64,000 nucleotides of DNA from the NCBI RefSeq assembly GCF_000484635.1, contig NZ_AXVM01000003.1, positions 124,001 through 188,000 of the forward strand, in the 5' to 3' direction. A program made the translations under genes and the position numbers. Of this stretch, positions 7,678 through 18,523 are shown piece by piece. This DNA is from Comamonas badia DSM 17552 (lineage in GTDB: Bacteria > Pseudomonadota > Gammaproteobacteria > Burkholderiales > Burkholderiaceae_C). Each line of letters begins with the position of its first letter. The first letter of the stretch is position 1. The notes under the pieces are model-generated. The model saw only the letters and a list, made by a program, of their open reading frames with translations, was not told the DNA's origin and ran no database searches.

Positions 7678-8020
7678 CACAAAACACCGCCCAAACAGGG
7701 TATTGACAGGGCATCGCAACTGACTTATGCACAAAGAAAACGGTGCTGCCCGTCCGTAACCATTAGTGCACCGCAGCAGAGCACGGAACTGTAAAAAACC
7801 ACAATGCCGTTGATTTACAAGGATTTTTTGGTTTTGCCGTTTTTGCATGCAATGCGCACAAACCCAGCAAAGATGCGGCTTGCGCAGCCTTGAGCCCAAG
7901 ATACCCACAAAGTTATCCACAGCAACCGTGGATAGGTCAAAAACACAGGCACTGGCAGCGACTTGGCACCGAAATTGAAGTCATTGCCTCACAACCAGCC
8001 GCAAGTCTTTGTCTCTCCAA
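7678..8020. other. AT-richer hemE-priA gap with DnaA-box-like sequences
   Basis: No gene is evident in these 343 bp, which are clearly more AT-rich than the flanks, with T-runs at 7822-7852. TTATGCACA (7725-7733) and TTATCCACA (7913-7921) both fit the DnaA-box consensus TTATNCACA. TATCCAC (7914-7920) and GTGGATA (7928-7934) form a perfect inverted repeat around the second box. A promoter-like TTGACA at about 7703 with a TATGCA 17 bases on may drive priA or a small transcript. Confidence 0.5.
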
Positions 8021-10123
<2,103 letters not shown>

Positions 10124-10128
10124 AATCC

Positions 10129-11007
10129 TCAGCCTCCGCCCAGGGCGAAGACTGCCTTCGCCACCTGCGCGATGGCCGTTTCGCGCACCGCGAGGCTGGC
10201 GGCCGATTCCGTCAGAAACGCCACCACCACGATGGGCGGACGCCCCTCGCGCCAATAGACGCCCACATCATTGGTGCTTCCGTGCGGGCCGGTGCCGGTC
10301 TTGCTGCCCACGCGCCACAACGCAGGCAATCCAGCGCCCAGGCGCTGGGCATTGGTCTTCGTGTCCCGCAGCCACTGCGCCAACTGCTCTCGGCTGCCCC
10401 GCGACAAGGCCTGTCCGACGACCAGGCGCTGCAGCAACCCCGCCATCGCGCGTGGGCTGCTGGTATCACGCGGATCGCCAGGCGTGGATTCGTTGAGCTG
10501 CGGCTCCCAGCGATCCAGCCGTGTCACGGAATCGCCCTGTTCGCGCGCGAACCGGGTCAGGCCCCGCGGCCCGCCCAGCGATTGCAGCAGCAGGTTGCCG
10601 GCCGCGTTGTCGCTCATCGCGACGGCGGCCTGGCAGAGCTCGCCCACCGTCATGCCATCGTCCACATGCTGCTCGGTGACCGGCGACCAGGGCAGCAAGA
10701 CTTCCTTGCCAAAACGCACGCGGCGTTTCAACTGTTCATGTCCCTGATCCACGCGCTGCAGCACCTGCGCTGCCGCCAGCCATTTGAAGGTGCTGCACAT
10801 CGGAAAGCGCTCATCGAGCCGGTTGCCTGAAAACGCGCCGCTCGCAACATCCAGCACGGCAACGCCCAGACGCCCCTGGCTCGCGGTTTCGATCGCTTGC
10901 CAGGGGTCGCCCTCCCGGGCGGTGACCGCTGGGCGCCCCCAGGCGAGCGGGGACACCAGGGTAGTGCACGACAAGAAAAAATTTCGATGGAAGCTTCGGC
11001 GCAGCAT
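10129..11007 (-). CDS. Class A beta-lactamase
   Basis: A 292-residue serine beta-lactamase with every catalytic element: STFK (S70, K73 in Ambler numbering), SDN (130-132), the omega-loop E166 in WEPQLN, and KTG (234-236). The N-terminus, RRSFHRNFF followed by a hydrophobic stretch, looks like a twin-arginine signal, so export to the periplasm via Tat is likely. Cysteine precedes S70 (C69), W105, R220 and T237 are present, but position 238 is glycine, so the C69-C238 bridge of KPC/SME-type enzymes cannot form. No LysR-type regulator is adjacent. The start is 3 bases from the stop of the upstream AEC transporter gene, so they form an operon. Confidence 0.92.
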   Translation of the reverse strand: MLRRSFHRNFFLSCTTLVSPLAWGRPAVTAREGDPWQAIETASQGRLGVAVLDVASGAFSGNRLDERFPMCSTFKWLAAAQVLQRVDQGHEQLKRRVRFGKEVLLPWSPVTEQHVDDGMTVGELCQAAVAMSDNAAGNLLLQSLGGPRGLTRFAREQGDSVTRLDRWEPQLNESTPGDPRDTSSPRAMAGLLQRLVVGQALSRGSREQLAQWLRDTKTNAQRLGAGLPALWRVGSKTGTGPHGSTNDVGVYWREGRPPIVVVAFLTESAASLAVRETAIAQVAKAVFALGGG

Positions 11008-11010
11008 GGG

Positions 11011-11961
11011 TCAAACCAGCCACGCCACCAGCGCCGAAAAGCTGAAGAACGCCAGCACCGTGCTCGCCAGGATGATGTACGCCACCCGCCCGGTGTGGGC
11101 GCCGAAGCGCTCGACCAGCATCGCCACGTTGCTCGCGCTGGGCAGCGCCGCCACCAGCACCAGCACGCTCAAAGTGAAGGGCGACAGCGGCAGGCCCAGG
11201 CGCATGGCCAGCGCCCCGGCCGCCCAGACCAGCGCCGGGTGCAGCAGCAGCTTGGCCAGCGCCAGCGGCAGGTAGTCGCCCAGCGCCACGGCCTCGTGCT
11301 GGTTGCGCTGCGAGCGCGCCAGCACCGCGCCGATGGTGAACAGCGCCACCGGCGAGGCGGCATCGGCCAGCATGGCGACGGTGCGATCGACCGGCGCCCA
11401 GAGCTGCCAGCCGAAGGCCGAGGCCAGGCCGCCGAGCACGATGGAGATCGGCATCGGGTTCACCGCCATGCCGCGCAGCGCCTGTTTGAGCGCGCCGGCC
11501 ATGCCGCGCGCGCCGCCCACGTCCAGCCGCGAGAGCGCCACGCACAGCGAGGCGGTGAGGCACATGTCGATGGCGACCGTCAGGATCACCGTGCCCGCGC
11601 TGTGCTCGCCCAGCAGCGCCACCAGCAGCGGCACGCCCATGAAGCCCGAATTGGGAAAGGCCGTGACCAGCGCGGCGAACGCGGCGTCGCTCCAGCCCCA
11701 GCGGCGCCGGTACAGCACCACCACGGCGCCCACCAGCACCAGCGCGCAGCCGAAGTAGACCCCGGCCACCACCGGATCGAGCAGCTGCGCCAGCGGCGTG
11801 CCCGCGCCGAAGCGGTAGAGCAGGCAGGGCAGCGCGAAATACAGCACGAAGGTGTTGAGCCCGCCGATCGCCGACAGCGGCACCACGCCGACGCGCGCCG
11901 CCAGCCAGCCGCACAGGACCAGCGCGAAGAACGGGAAGGTGACGGCGAGGACGGAAAGCAC
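11011..11961 (-). CDS. AEC-family transporter (auxin efflux carrier-like)
   Basis: A 316-residue membrane protein with about ten hydrophobic helices, split by a polar middle region. The N-terminal MLSVLAVTFPFFALVLCGWL and the motif VTAFPNSGFMGVPLLVALLG, with the conserved Asn and Gly-Phe-Met-Gly-Val-Pro, are typical of the family. The C-terminal helices contain ALPSASNVAMLVERFG, with the mid-helix Pro-Ser repeated in AEC carriers. Bacterial members export or exchange organic acids such as malonate or malate; the substrate here is unknown. The start is GTG 11961. It precedes the beta-lactamase by 3 bases. Confidence 0.88.
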   Translation of the reverse strand: MLSVLAVTFPFFALVLCGWLAARVGVVPLSAIGGLNTFVLYFALPCLLYRFGAGTPLAQLLDPVVAGVYFGCALVLVGAVVVLYRRRWGWSDAAFAALVTAFPNSGFMGVPLLVALLGEHSAGTVILTVAIDMCLTASLCVALSRLDVGGARGMAGALKQALRGMAVNPMPISIVLGGLASAFGWQLWAPVDRTVAMLADAASPVALFTIGAVLARSQRNQHEAVALGDYLPLALAKLLLHPALVWAAGALAMRLGLPLSPFTLSVLVLVAALPSASNVAMLVERFGAHTGRVAYIILASTVLAFFSFSALVAWLV

Positions 11962-11987
11962 GGCGCGCGGCAGTTCCTGTATTTCAG

Positions 11988-13562
11988 TCAGCGCCTGGCG
12001 GCATCCACGTCGTACACGGCGTAGACCCAGGTCCGCGGCTTGGGAAAGCGCCAGCCGCTGCGCCGCGCCTGCAGCACATGCGCCTGCAGCGGCAGGTCAT
12101 GCGCCGCCAGCCATTCCTGCGCCTCGATGTCGCATTCGGTGTCCTGCGTCTGCTGCAGCGGCCCGCGCAGGCACAGCAGCAGGCCGTTGCCGGCGCGCCA
12201 GTCGCCCATCTGCGACAGGCGCGCGGCCTCGCTGTCCGGATCGCCCGGCACGGTGAGCAAATGCGGCTGCGCATAGAACGCGAGCATCGCATTGCCGGCC
12301 CAGTCGCCGCCCACCCAGGCCAGCTGCTGGCCCGGGTGGCGCTGCTGCCAGTCATGCACGATGGCCAGCGCGGCCGCCTGTGTCGGGCGGTAATAGCCCT
12401 CGTCGCCGCGCAGCGCGTTGACGGCCGCGACGACCACGGCCATCACCGCCACCAGCGCCAGCACCGGCCACCAGGCACGCGACAAGCGCTGCAGCACCTG
12501 CGGCGCCACCTCCGGCTCCAGCCGCTGCAGGTTGCGCAGCCACAGCAGCGCGAAGGCATAGCCTATGGGGATGGACCAGGGCGTGGACAGCGCCACGATC
12601 TCCGCCAGCGCAAACGCGAGCGAGAGCAGCCAGGGCATGAAGGCGAGCCAGAACAGCACGTCGTCGCGCCCCTGCGGCAGCCAGCTGCGCAGCAGCAGGC
12701 GCGCGGCGCAGGGCAGCCAGGCTCCGCCGCGCCGGCGCGCGGCGAGCCAGGCCCAGGTCAGGCACAGCGCCAGCCAGGCCGGCAGCCAATAGAAGATCGG
12801 CGAGAACGCAAAGCGCACGATGTAATGCCAGGACACCTCGCCGCCGCCCTGGTCCATGGCGTACGTCAGCGGCGCCCAGTCGTGGCTCGCCACCCAGGCC
12901 AGGTGCGGCCACAGCGCCAGCGCGAACACCGCCAGCGCAAGATACGGGCGCGGCGAGGCCAGCCAGCGCCGGCCGTCGGCATGCAGAAACACCGCCGGCA
13001 GAAAGCCCGCCAGCATCAGCCCGCTGTAGTACTTGCTCAGCATGCAGGCGGCGGACACCAGCCCCAGCCCCACGCTGAACCAGGCGCCGCGCCAGCCGCG
13101 CTCCTGCCAGCTCGCCAGCAGCAGCGCCGCCGCCCAGGGCCAGAGCGAAAGCAGCTGCGTGTTGGCGTTGAACTTGCCGGCCAGGTTGGTGTAGGGCAGC
13201 GCCCAGAGCAGCAGCAGCGCACCCCAGGGCGCAAGCGCGCCCAGTTGCAGCCGCCGGCCCAGCGCCCAGACGCCCAGCAGACCGACCAGCACGTTGGCGT
13301 AGGACAGCAGGCGGTAGAAAAAGTCATTCTGCGGAAAGACGGCGAACCACAGCCCCGTGGTCCAGCCAAAGAAGGGCGGGTGCTTGTGCGTCCCCCAGCG
13401 CAGCGGCTGCGACCAGGCGTAGTTCTCCAGCATGTCGTGGTAGCCATCGAGGTTGGCATTGCCGACCCACGAGGCCCAGGCCCAGACCAGGGCGGCGGCG
13501 CCCATCCACGCCAGGACTCTTGCCGGCGATGGCGCGGGAGAGAGGGGGGAAGAGGCCTGCAT
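11988..13562 (-). CDS. GT39 / ArnT-like membrane glycosyltransferase
   Basis: A 524-residue polytopic protein of the glycosyltransferase family 39 (dolichyl-phosphate-mannose mannosyltransferase / ArnT fold). The first periplasmic loop contains NLDGYHDMLENYAW, with an acidic pair in the place of the catalytic Asp-Glu motif, and HKHPPFFGWTTGLW follows, the usual HPPL-type motif. About ten to eleven transmembrane helices follow, then a soluble C-terminal domain of about 120 residues. Such enzymes use polyprenyl-phosphate sugars to modify lipid A or other envelope molecules; the substrate cannot be read from the sequence. It is transcribed divergently from rep. Confidence 0.8.
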   Translation of the reverse strand: MQASSPLSPAPSPARVLAWMGAAALVWAWASWVGNANLDGYHDMLENYAWSQPLRWGTHKHPPFFGWTTGLWFAVFPQNDFFYRLLSYANVLVGLLGVWALGRRLQLGALAPWGALLLLWALPYTNLAGKFNANTQLLSLWPWAAALLLASWQERGWRGAWFSVGLGLVSAACMLSKYYSGLMLAGFLPAVFLHADGRRWLASPRPYLALAVFALALWPHLAWVASHDWAPLTYAMDQGGGEVSWHYIVRFAFSPIFYWLPAWLALCLTWAWLAARRRGGAWLPCAARLLLRSWLPQGRDDVLFWLAFMPWLLSLAFALAEIVALSTPWSIPIGYAFALLWLRNLQRLEPEVAPQVLQRLSRAWWPVLALVAVMAVVVAAVNALRGDEGYYRPTQAAALAIVHDWQQRHPGQQLAWVGGDWAGNAMLAFYAQPHLLTVPGDPDSEAARLSQMGDWRAGNGLLLCLRGPLQQTQDTECDIEAQEWLAAHDLPLQAHVLQARRSGWRFPKPRTWVYAVYDVDAARR

Positions 13563-13637
13563 CCAAATTCAACCATCGTGCGAAGTGCCGGATTGTCGCA
13601 GCAGCGCCGCGCCGTATGATCGAACGTTTTTGCCAGC

Positions 13638-15680
13638 ATGTCCGGTCTCAATCTCGCCCAGCTCCAGGCGGTGCACGCCACCCAGGCCCCCTGTCTGGTG
13701 CTGGCCGGGGCCGGTTCGGGCAAGACGCGCGTCATCACGCACAAGATCGCGCACCTGATCCAGAACGGCCTGGCGCCCGATCGGATCGCCGCCATCACCT
13801 TCACCAACAAGGCCGCCGCCGAGATGCGCGAGCGCGCGGGCGGACTGATCGGCAAACCCGCCAGGCAGGTGCTGATCTGCACCTTCCACGCGCTCGGCGT
13901 GCGCCTGCTGCGCGAGGACGGCGCGGCGCTGGGCCTCAAGCCGCATTTCAGCATCCTCGATACCGGCGACGTGACCGCCATCCTCAAGGACTGCGCCGGC
14001 GGCACCACCGACCTGGCCACCGCGCGCCAGTGGCAATGGGGCATCAGCGCGCTCAAGAACGCGGGGCTGGATGCACGCCAGGCGATGGCGCAGGCGCAGG
14101 ACGAACCCGCGCGCCAGCTGGCCGCCCTGTTGCTACGCTATGAAGAGCGCCTTGCGGCCTACCAGAGCGTGGATTTCGATGATTTGATTGGTCTTCCTAT
14201 GCGCCTGCTGCAGGGGCACGCCGAGGTGCGCGCAAAGTGGCAGCGCCAGCTTGGCCATGTGCTGGTGGACGAATACCAGGACACCAACGCCACGCAGTAC
14301 GAGCTGCTCAAGCTGCTGGTGGGCGGCGACGGCCTTTTCACCGCCGTGGGCGACGACGACCAGAGCATCTACGGCTGGCGCGGCGCGACGCTGGAAAACC
14401 TCAAGCGCCTGCCGCAGGATTTCCCGCGGCTCAAGGTCATCAAGCTGGAGCAGAACTACCGCTCCACCTCGGCCATCCTGCGCGCCGCCAACCACGTGAT
14501 CGCGCCCAACCCCAAGCTCTACCCCAAGACGCTGTTTTCCGAACTCGGAGAGGGCGAACCGGTGCGCGTGCAGCAGAGCGACCACGAGGAGCACGAGGCC
14601 GAGCGCGCCGTCGCCCGCATCCAGAGCCTGCGCGCCGCCAGCAACCCGCCGCCCGCGTGGAAGGACTTTGCCGTGCTCTACCGCGCCAACCACCAGGCCA
14701 AGCCGCTGGAAAAGGCGCTGCGCAAGGCCAGCATCCCCTACAAGGTTTCGGGCGGCACCAGCTTTTTCGACCGCGCCGAGATCCGCGATCTCTGCGCCTG
14801 GTTCCGCCTCTGGGCCAACCAGGACGACGACCCGGCCTTTCTGCGCGCCATCGGCACGCCCAGGCGCGGCATAGGCCACACCACGCTCGCCAAACTGGGC
14901 GAATTCGCCAGCCAGAGGAAGGAAAGCCTGTTCGCCAGCCTGTTCAGTCCCACGCTGGCGGCGGCGCTGCCGCGCAAGGCGATCGACGGCCTGACGGAAT
15001 TCGGCCGCGCCGTGAACGACCAGGAATACCGCGCGCGCCACACCCTGGGCGCGCAGGCGGCGCGCGGTTTTCTGGCCGACTGGCTGCAGGAGATCGCCTA
15101 CGAACGCCACCTGATCGACGCCGAAGACAGCGACAAGGTGGCGCAGGCGCGCTGGAGCAATGTGCTGGAGTTCTGCGACTGGATGGCGCAGCGCGCGGGC
15201 GGGCAGATCGCGGATGCGGCGGGCACCACGACGGCCTCCGAGGAACGCAGCCTGCTGGACGTGGCGCGCAACATCGCGCTGCTCTCCACCATCTCGGAGC
15301 GCGAACAGGAACAGGACATGGTCACGCTCTCCACGCTGCACGCGGCCAAGGGGCTGGAATGGCCACACGTGATCCTCGCCGGCGTCACCGAAGGCATGCT
15401 GCCCTTTCGCCTGGACGACAGCGAGGCGCAGGAAGAGCGCCAGACCCGCCTGGAGGAAGAGCGCCGCCTGATGTACGTCGGCATCACGCGCGCCAGGCGC
15501 ACGCTGGTGGTGAGCTGGACCAAAAAGCGCAAGAAGGGCCGCGAGATGGTGGCCTGCCAGCCCAGCCGCTTCATCGCCGAGATGCAGCTGGACGCCGCCG
15601 CCAGCCGCGAAGATCCGCGCGAGAAACTGCGCCAGCTGCGCGCGGAATTCGCCCGCAAGGCCGCCCAGGCAGCGCCGTAG
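13638..15680 (+). CDS. rep: ATP-dependent DNA helicase Rep
   Basis: A 680-residue UvrD/Rep-family superfamily 1 helicase. Walker A is LAGAGSGKTRVI near residue 24, motif Ia is AITFTNKAAAEMRERA, motif II is VDEYQDTN, and motif III contains VGDDDQSIYGWRGA. The C-terminal motif VI is VGITRARRTLVV. The length and the lack of the PcrA/UvrD C-terminal extension favour Rep. It removes proteins ahead of replication forks in the cytosol. Start ATG 13638 (MSGLNLAQLQAV) is 75 bases from the divergent glycosyltransferase start. Confidence 0.95.
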   Translation: MSGLNLAQLQAVHATQAPCLVLAGAGSGKTRVITHKIAHLIQNGLAPDRIAAITFTNKAAAEMRERAGGLIGKPARQVLICTFHALGVRLLREDGAALGLKPHFSILDTGDVTAILKDCAGGTTDLATARQWQWGISALKNAGLDARQAMAQAQDEPARQLAALLLRYEERLAAYQSVDFDDLIGLPMRLLQGHAEVRAKWQRQLGHVLVDEYQDTNATQYELLKLLVGGDGLFTAVGDDDQSIYGWRGATLENLKRLPQDFPRLKVIKLEQNYRSTSAILRAANHVIAPNPKLYPKTLFSELGEGEPVRVQQSDHEEHEAERAVARIQSLRAASNPPPAWKDFAVLYRANHQAKPLEKALRKASIPYKVSGGTSFFDRAEIRDLCAWFRLWANQDDDPAFLRAIGTPRRGIGHTTLAKLGEFASQRKESLFASLFSPTLAAALPRKAIDGLTEFGRAVNDQEYRARHTLGAQAARGFLADWLQEIAYERHLIDAEDSDKVAQARWSNVLEFCDWMAQRAGGQIADAAGTTTASEERSLLDVARNIALLSTISEREQEQDMVTLSTLHAAKGLEWPHVILAGVTEGMLPFRLDDSEAQEERQTRLEEERRLMYVGITRARRTLVVSWTKKRKKGREMVACQPSRFIAEMQLDAAASREDPREKLRQLRAEFARKAAQAAP

Positions 15681-15702
15681 CCGGCGCTTTCGGAGGTTTT
15701 CC

Positions 15703-16830
15703 ATGCATTGCATACGCACATCGCGCTTCACCGGGCTGGCACTGGCATTCGCCGCCGTCTGCGCGCTCCCGGCGCTCGCCGCCGATTCCGGCTGGCAGGC
15801 CTGCGCCGCGATCGACGCCGACGGCGCCGCGCGGCTGGCGTGCTTCGACCAATGGGCCGGCCGGCAGGCGGCAGGCGCCGCCGCCGCGCCCGCCAGCGCG
15901 CTGCCTCCCCCGCGGCCCGCCCCGGCACCGGCCGCCGCCCTGGCCGGCCGCCTGCCCGACCTGCCGCAACCGGCGGGCGATGGCTGCCACGACGAGCGCT
16001 ACACCACGCTCTCGCGCTTCTGGGAGCTGGAAGCGGGCAGCGACTGCGGCACGCTGCGCTTTCGCGGCTACCGGCCGCTGACCGTGTCGGTGGTCAACGC
16101 CAACAGCGTCAACCGGCAGCCCACGTCGGAGAACCCGCTGAACAACGCCGGCACGGCGGTGGCCTACAAGCGCACCGAGATGCGCGTGCAGCTGTCGGTG
16201 CGCACCAAGCTCGCCAAGGGGCTGTTCACCACCGGCAGCGAAGGCGAGCGCGACTCGCTCTGGGCGGGCTACACCCAGCAGTCGTACTGGCAGCTGTTCT
16301 CGCCCGGCATCTCGCGGCCGTTCCGCAACACCGACCACGAGCCGGAGCTGGTCTACGTCTACCCCACCACCGCCGACCTGCCCTGGGGCTGGCGCCTGCG
16401 CTACGGCGGCATCGGCCTGGTGCACCAGTCCAACGGCCAGAGCCGGCCGCTGTCGCGCAGCTGGAACCGGGTCTACCTGATGGCGGGGCTGGAGCGCGGC
16501 GACCGCTGGCTCATCACGGCACGCCTCTGGCAGCGCCTGCACGAGGGCGCGGCCAACGACGACAACCCGCACATCAGCGACTACGTCGGCCGCGCCGAGC
16601 TGGGCCTGGCATGGAACATCAGCCGGGACGACAGCCTGGCGCTGACCGCGCGCCACGCGCTGCGCTCGCCCGCGCACGGCTCGCTGCGCATCGAATGGCT
16701 GCGCCGCCTGGGCGACGATTCCAACCTGCGCCTGCACACCGCGCTGTTCTCGGGCTACGGCGACAGCCTGATCGACTACAACCGCAGGCGCACGGTGTTC
16801 AGCGTGGGCCTGAGCCTGCTGGATTTTTGA
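15703..16830 (+). CDS. pldA: Outer-membrane phospholipase A1
   Basis: A 375-residue precursor with a signal peptide (cleavage near ALPALAADSG). It has an unusual proline- and alanine-rich spacer at about residues 50-85, then the 12-strand beta-barrel. The active-site motif HQSNGQSRPLSRSWNRVY carries the catalytic His and Ser (H-x-S) and the downstream Asn. PldA hydrolyses glycerophospholipids in the outer leaflet of the outer membrane when lipid asymmetry is lost. It lies 22 bases after rep. The terminal F (SVGLSLLDF) is the usual outer-membrane C-terminal signal for assembly. Confidence 0.93.
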   Translation: MHCIRTSRFTGLALAFAAVCALPALAADSGWQACAAIDADGAARLACFDQWAGRQAAGAAAAPASALPPPRPAPAPAAALAGRLPDLPQPAGDGCHDERYTTLSRFWELEAGSDCGTLRFRGYRPLTVSVVNANSVNRQPTSENPLNNAGTAVAYKRTEMRVQLSVRTKLAKGLFTTGSEGERDSLWAGYTQQSYWQLFSPGISRPFRNTDHEPELVYVYPTTADLPWGWRLRYGGIGLVHQSNGQSRPLSRSWNRVYLMAGLERGDRWLITARLWQRLHEGAANDDNPHISDYVGRAELGLAWNISRDDSLALTARHALRSPAHGSLRIEWLRRLGDDSNLRLHTALFSGYGDSLIDYNRRRTVFSVGLSLLDF

Positions 16831-16930
16831 TACGGTTCACATCACCTCTTACCCTGCCGGCGAAAGCGGCTGGGTATGATTTGCGCCTTGCCTTCTCCCC
16901 CACGACCGTTTGCAGGAACAGCCCACTCCC

Positions 16931-17569
16931 ATGACCACCCCAACCGCCTCTCTCCTTCGTGTCGCGATTGCCGCCGCGGCGCTTGCCAGCGGCCTGAGCG
17001 CCTGCGTTCCGCTCGTCGTGGGCACGGGCGCGGCCGTCGGTGCCATGGTGGCCACCGACCCGCGCACCACCGGGACGCAGGTGGATGACGAAGGCATAGA
17101 GCTGCGCGCCTCCAGCCGCATCACGCAAGCCCTGGGCGACAAGGTGCACGTCAACATCACCAGCTACAACCGCCAGGCGCTCATCACCGGCGAAGTGCCC
17201 ACCGCCGCCGACAGCCAGCGCGTGCAGGAGATCGTTCAGAGCGTGCAGAACGTGAAATCGGTGGTCAATGCGCTCGGCGTGATGCCCAATTCCACGCTGT
17301 CCGAACGCTCCAACGACACCTACATCACCGGCAAGGTGCGCGCCAAGCTGGTCGATTTCGGCGACCCCGTCGCCACCAATGCCTTCAAGATCGTGACGGA
17401 ACGCTCCGAGGTCTACATGCTGGGCCGCGTGACGCAGTTCCAGTCCAGCCAGCTCACGGACGCGGCGCGCAGCATCGACGGCGTGCGCAAGGTGATCCGC
17501 GTGTTCGAGATCATTCCCGATCCCGCACCGGCCAGGAGCGGCGCCCAGCCGGCGACCGTCACCCGATAG
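16931..17569 (+). CDS. BON-domain outer-membrane lipoprotein (DolP/YraP-like)
   Basis: A 212-residue lipoprotein with a lipobox (LASGLSAC) near residue 23 and two BON domains (about 45-115 and 125-195). DolP/YraP proteins sit on the inner face of the outer membrane near beta-barrel assembly sites and bind anionic phospholipids. The motif YITGKVRAKLVD is typical of the second domain. Start ATG 16931 was chosen because it places the lipobox after a normal signal. In many Burkholderiales it lies near the yraN/gmhA genes, which are not present here. Confidence 0.82.
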   Translation: MTTPTASLLRVAIAAAALASGLSACVPLVVGTGAAVGAMVATDPRTTGTQVDDEGIELRASSRITQALGDKVHVNITSYNRQALITGEVPTAADSQRVQEIVQSVQNVKSVVNALGVMPNSTLSERSNDTYITGKVRAKLVDFGDPVATNAFKIVTERSEVYMLGRVTQFQSSQLTDAARSIDGVRKVIRVFEIIPDPAPARSGAQPATVTR

Positions 17570-17579
17570 ATAGACCGGT

Positions 17580-18512
17580 TCAGCGCGGCTCGTCCGGCGT
17601 GAGCCGCGTGATCAGGCTGGACGTGTCCCAGCGCCGGCCGCCGCTGCGCTGCACCTCGGCATAGAACTGGTCCACCAGCGCGGTGACGGGCAGCAGCGCG
17701 CCGTTGCGCCTGGCCTCGGCCAGCACCAGGCCGAGGTCCTTGCGCATCCAGTCGACGGCAAAGCCGAAGTCAAAGCGCCCCTCGACCATGGTGCGCCCGC
17801 GGTTGTCCATCTGCCAGCTCTGCGCCGCGCCCTTGCCGATGACGTCGAGCACCAGCGGCATGTCCAGGCCCGCCTGCTGGCCGAAGGCGATCGCCTCCGA
17901 CAGACCCTGCACCATGCCGGCGATGCAGGTCTGGTTCACCATCTTGGCCAGCTGCCCGCTGCCGCTGGCGCCGATGCGCGTGCAGGCGCGGGCGTAGGCC
18001 ATCGCCACCGGCTGCATCGCATCAAACGCCGCCGCGTCGCCGCCGCACATCACGGTGAGCACGCCTTTCTGCGCGCCCGCCTGGCCGCCGGAGACCGGCG
18101 CATCGACGAACTGCAGCCCGCGTTCGCGCGCCGTGGCGTAGAGCTCGCGCGCCACTTCGGCCGACGCCGTGGTGTGATCGACAAAAATCGCCCCGGGCCG
18201 CATGCCGGCGAAGGCCCCGTCGGCGCCCAGCGCCACCGAGCGCAGGTCGTCGTCATTGCCCACGCAGCAGAACACCAGCGCCGCGCCCTGCGCCGCCGCC
18301 TGCGGGGTTTCTGCCTGTTTTACGGCCCCAGCGCCCGCGAATTCTGCGCACCATGCTTCTGATTTGGAAGCGGTGCGGTTGTACACCGTCACCGCATGCC
18401 CGGCCCGGGCCAGATGGCCCGCCATGGGGTAGCCCATCACGCCCAGCCCGAGAAACGCCACCCTGTGCGGCGCGACGGAGGTGTATTCGCGCGCCTCTAT
18501 GCCTGCTGTCAT
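17580..18512 (-). CDS. NAD(P)-dependent oxidoreductase, 3-hydroxyisobutyrate dehydrogenase family
   Basis: A 310-residue protein of the beta-hydroxyacid dehydrogenase family. The Rossmann motif VAFLGLGVMGYPMAGHL is near residue 20 and the substrate-loop motif DAPVSGGQAGAQKG is near residue 118. The catalytic lysine is in GQLAKMVNQTC, with N two positions later. These enzymes oxidise 3-hydroxyisobutyrate or reduce glyoxylate and tartronate semialdehyde. The basic residue expected after the first nucleotide strand is Asn-Arg-Thr (YNRTASK), which is compatible with NADP. The exact substrate is not readable. ATG 18512 was chosen; it directly follows pilU on the same strand and may be the last gene of that transcript. 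Confidence 0.85.
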   Translation of the reverse strand: MTAGIEAREYTSVAPHRVAFLGLGVMGYPMAGHLARAGHAVTVYNRTASKSEAWCAEFAGAGAVKQAETPQAAAQGAALVFCCVGNDDDLRSVALGADGAFAGMRPGAIFVDHTTASAEVARELYATARERGLQFVDAPVSGGQAGAQKGVLTVMCGGDAAAFDAMQPVAMAYARACTRIGASGSGQLAKMVNQTCIAGMVQGLSEAIAFGQQAGLDMPLVLDVIGKGAAQSWQMDNRGRTMVEGRFDFGFAVDWMRKDLGLVLAEARRNGALLPVTALVDQFYAEVQRSGGRRWDTSSLITRLTPDEPR

Positions 18513-18523
18513 TTCTGCAATCC

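Noticed and set aside
7678-8020. The chromosomal origin of replication
   Set aside because: Only two consensus DnaA boxes and no dnaA, dnaN or gyrB nearby; reported only as a DnaA-box-like cluster.
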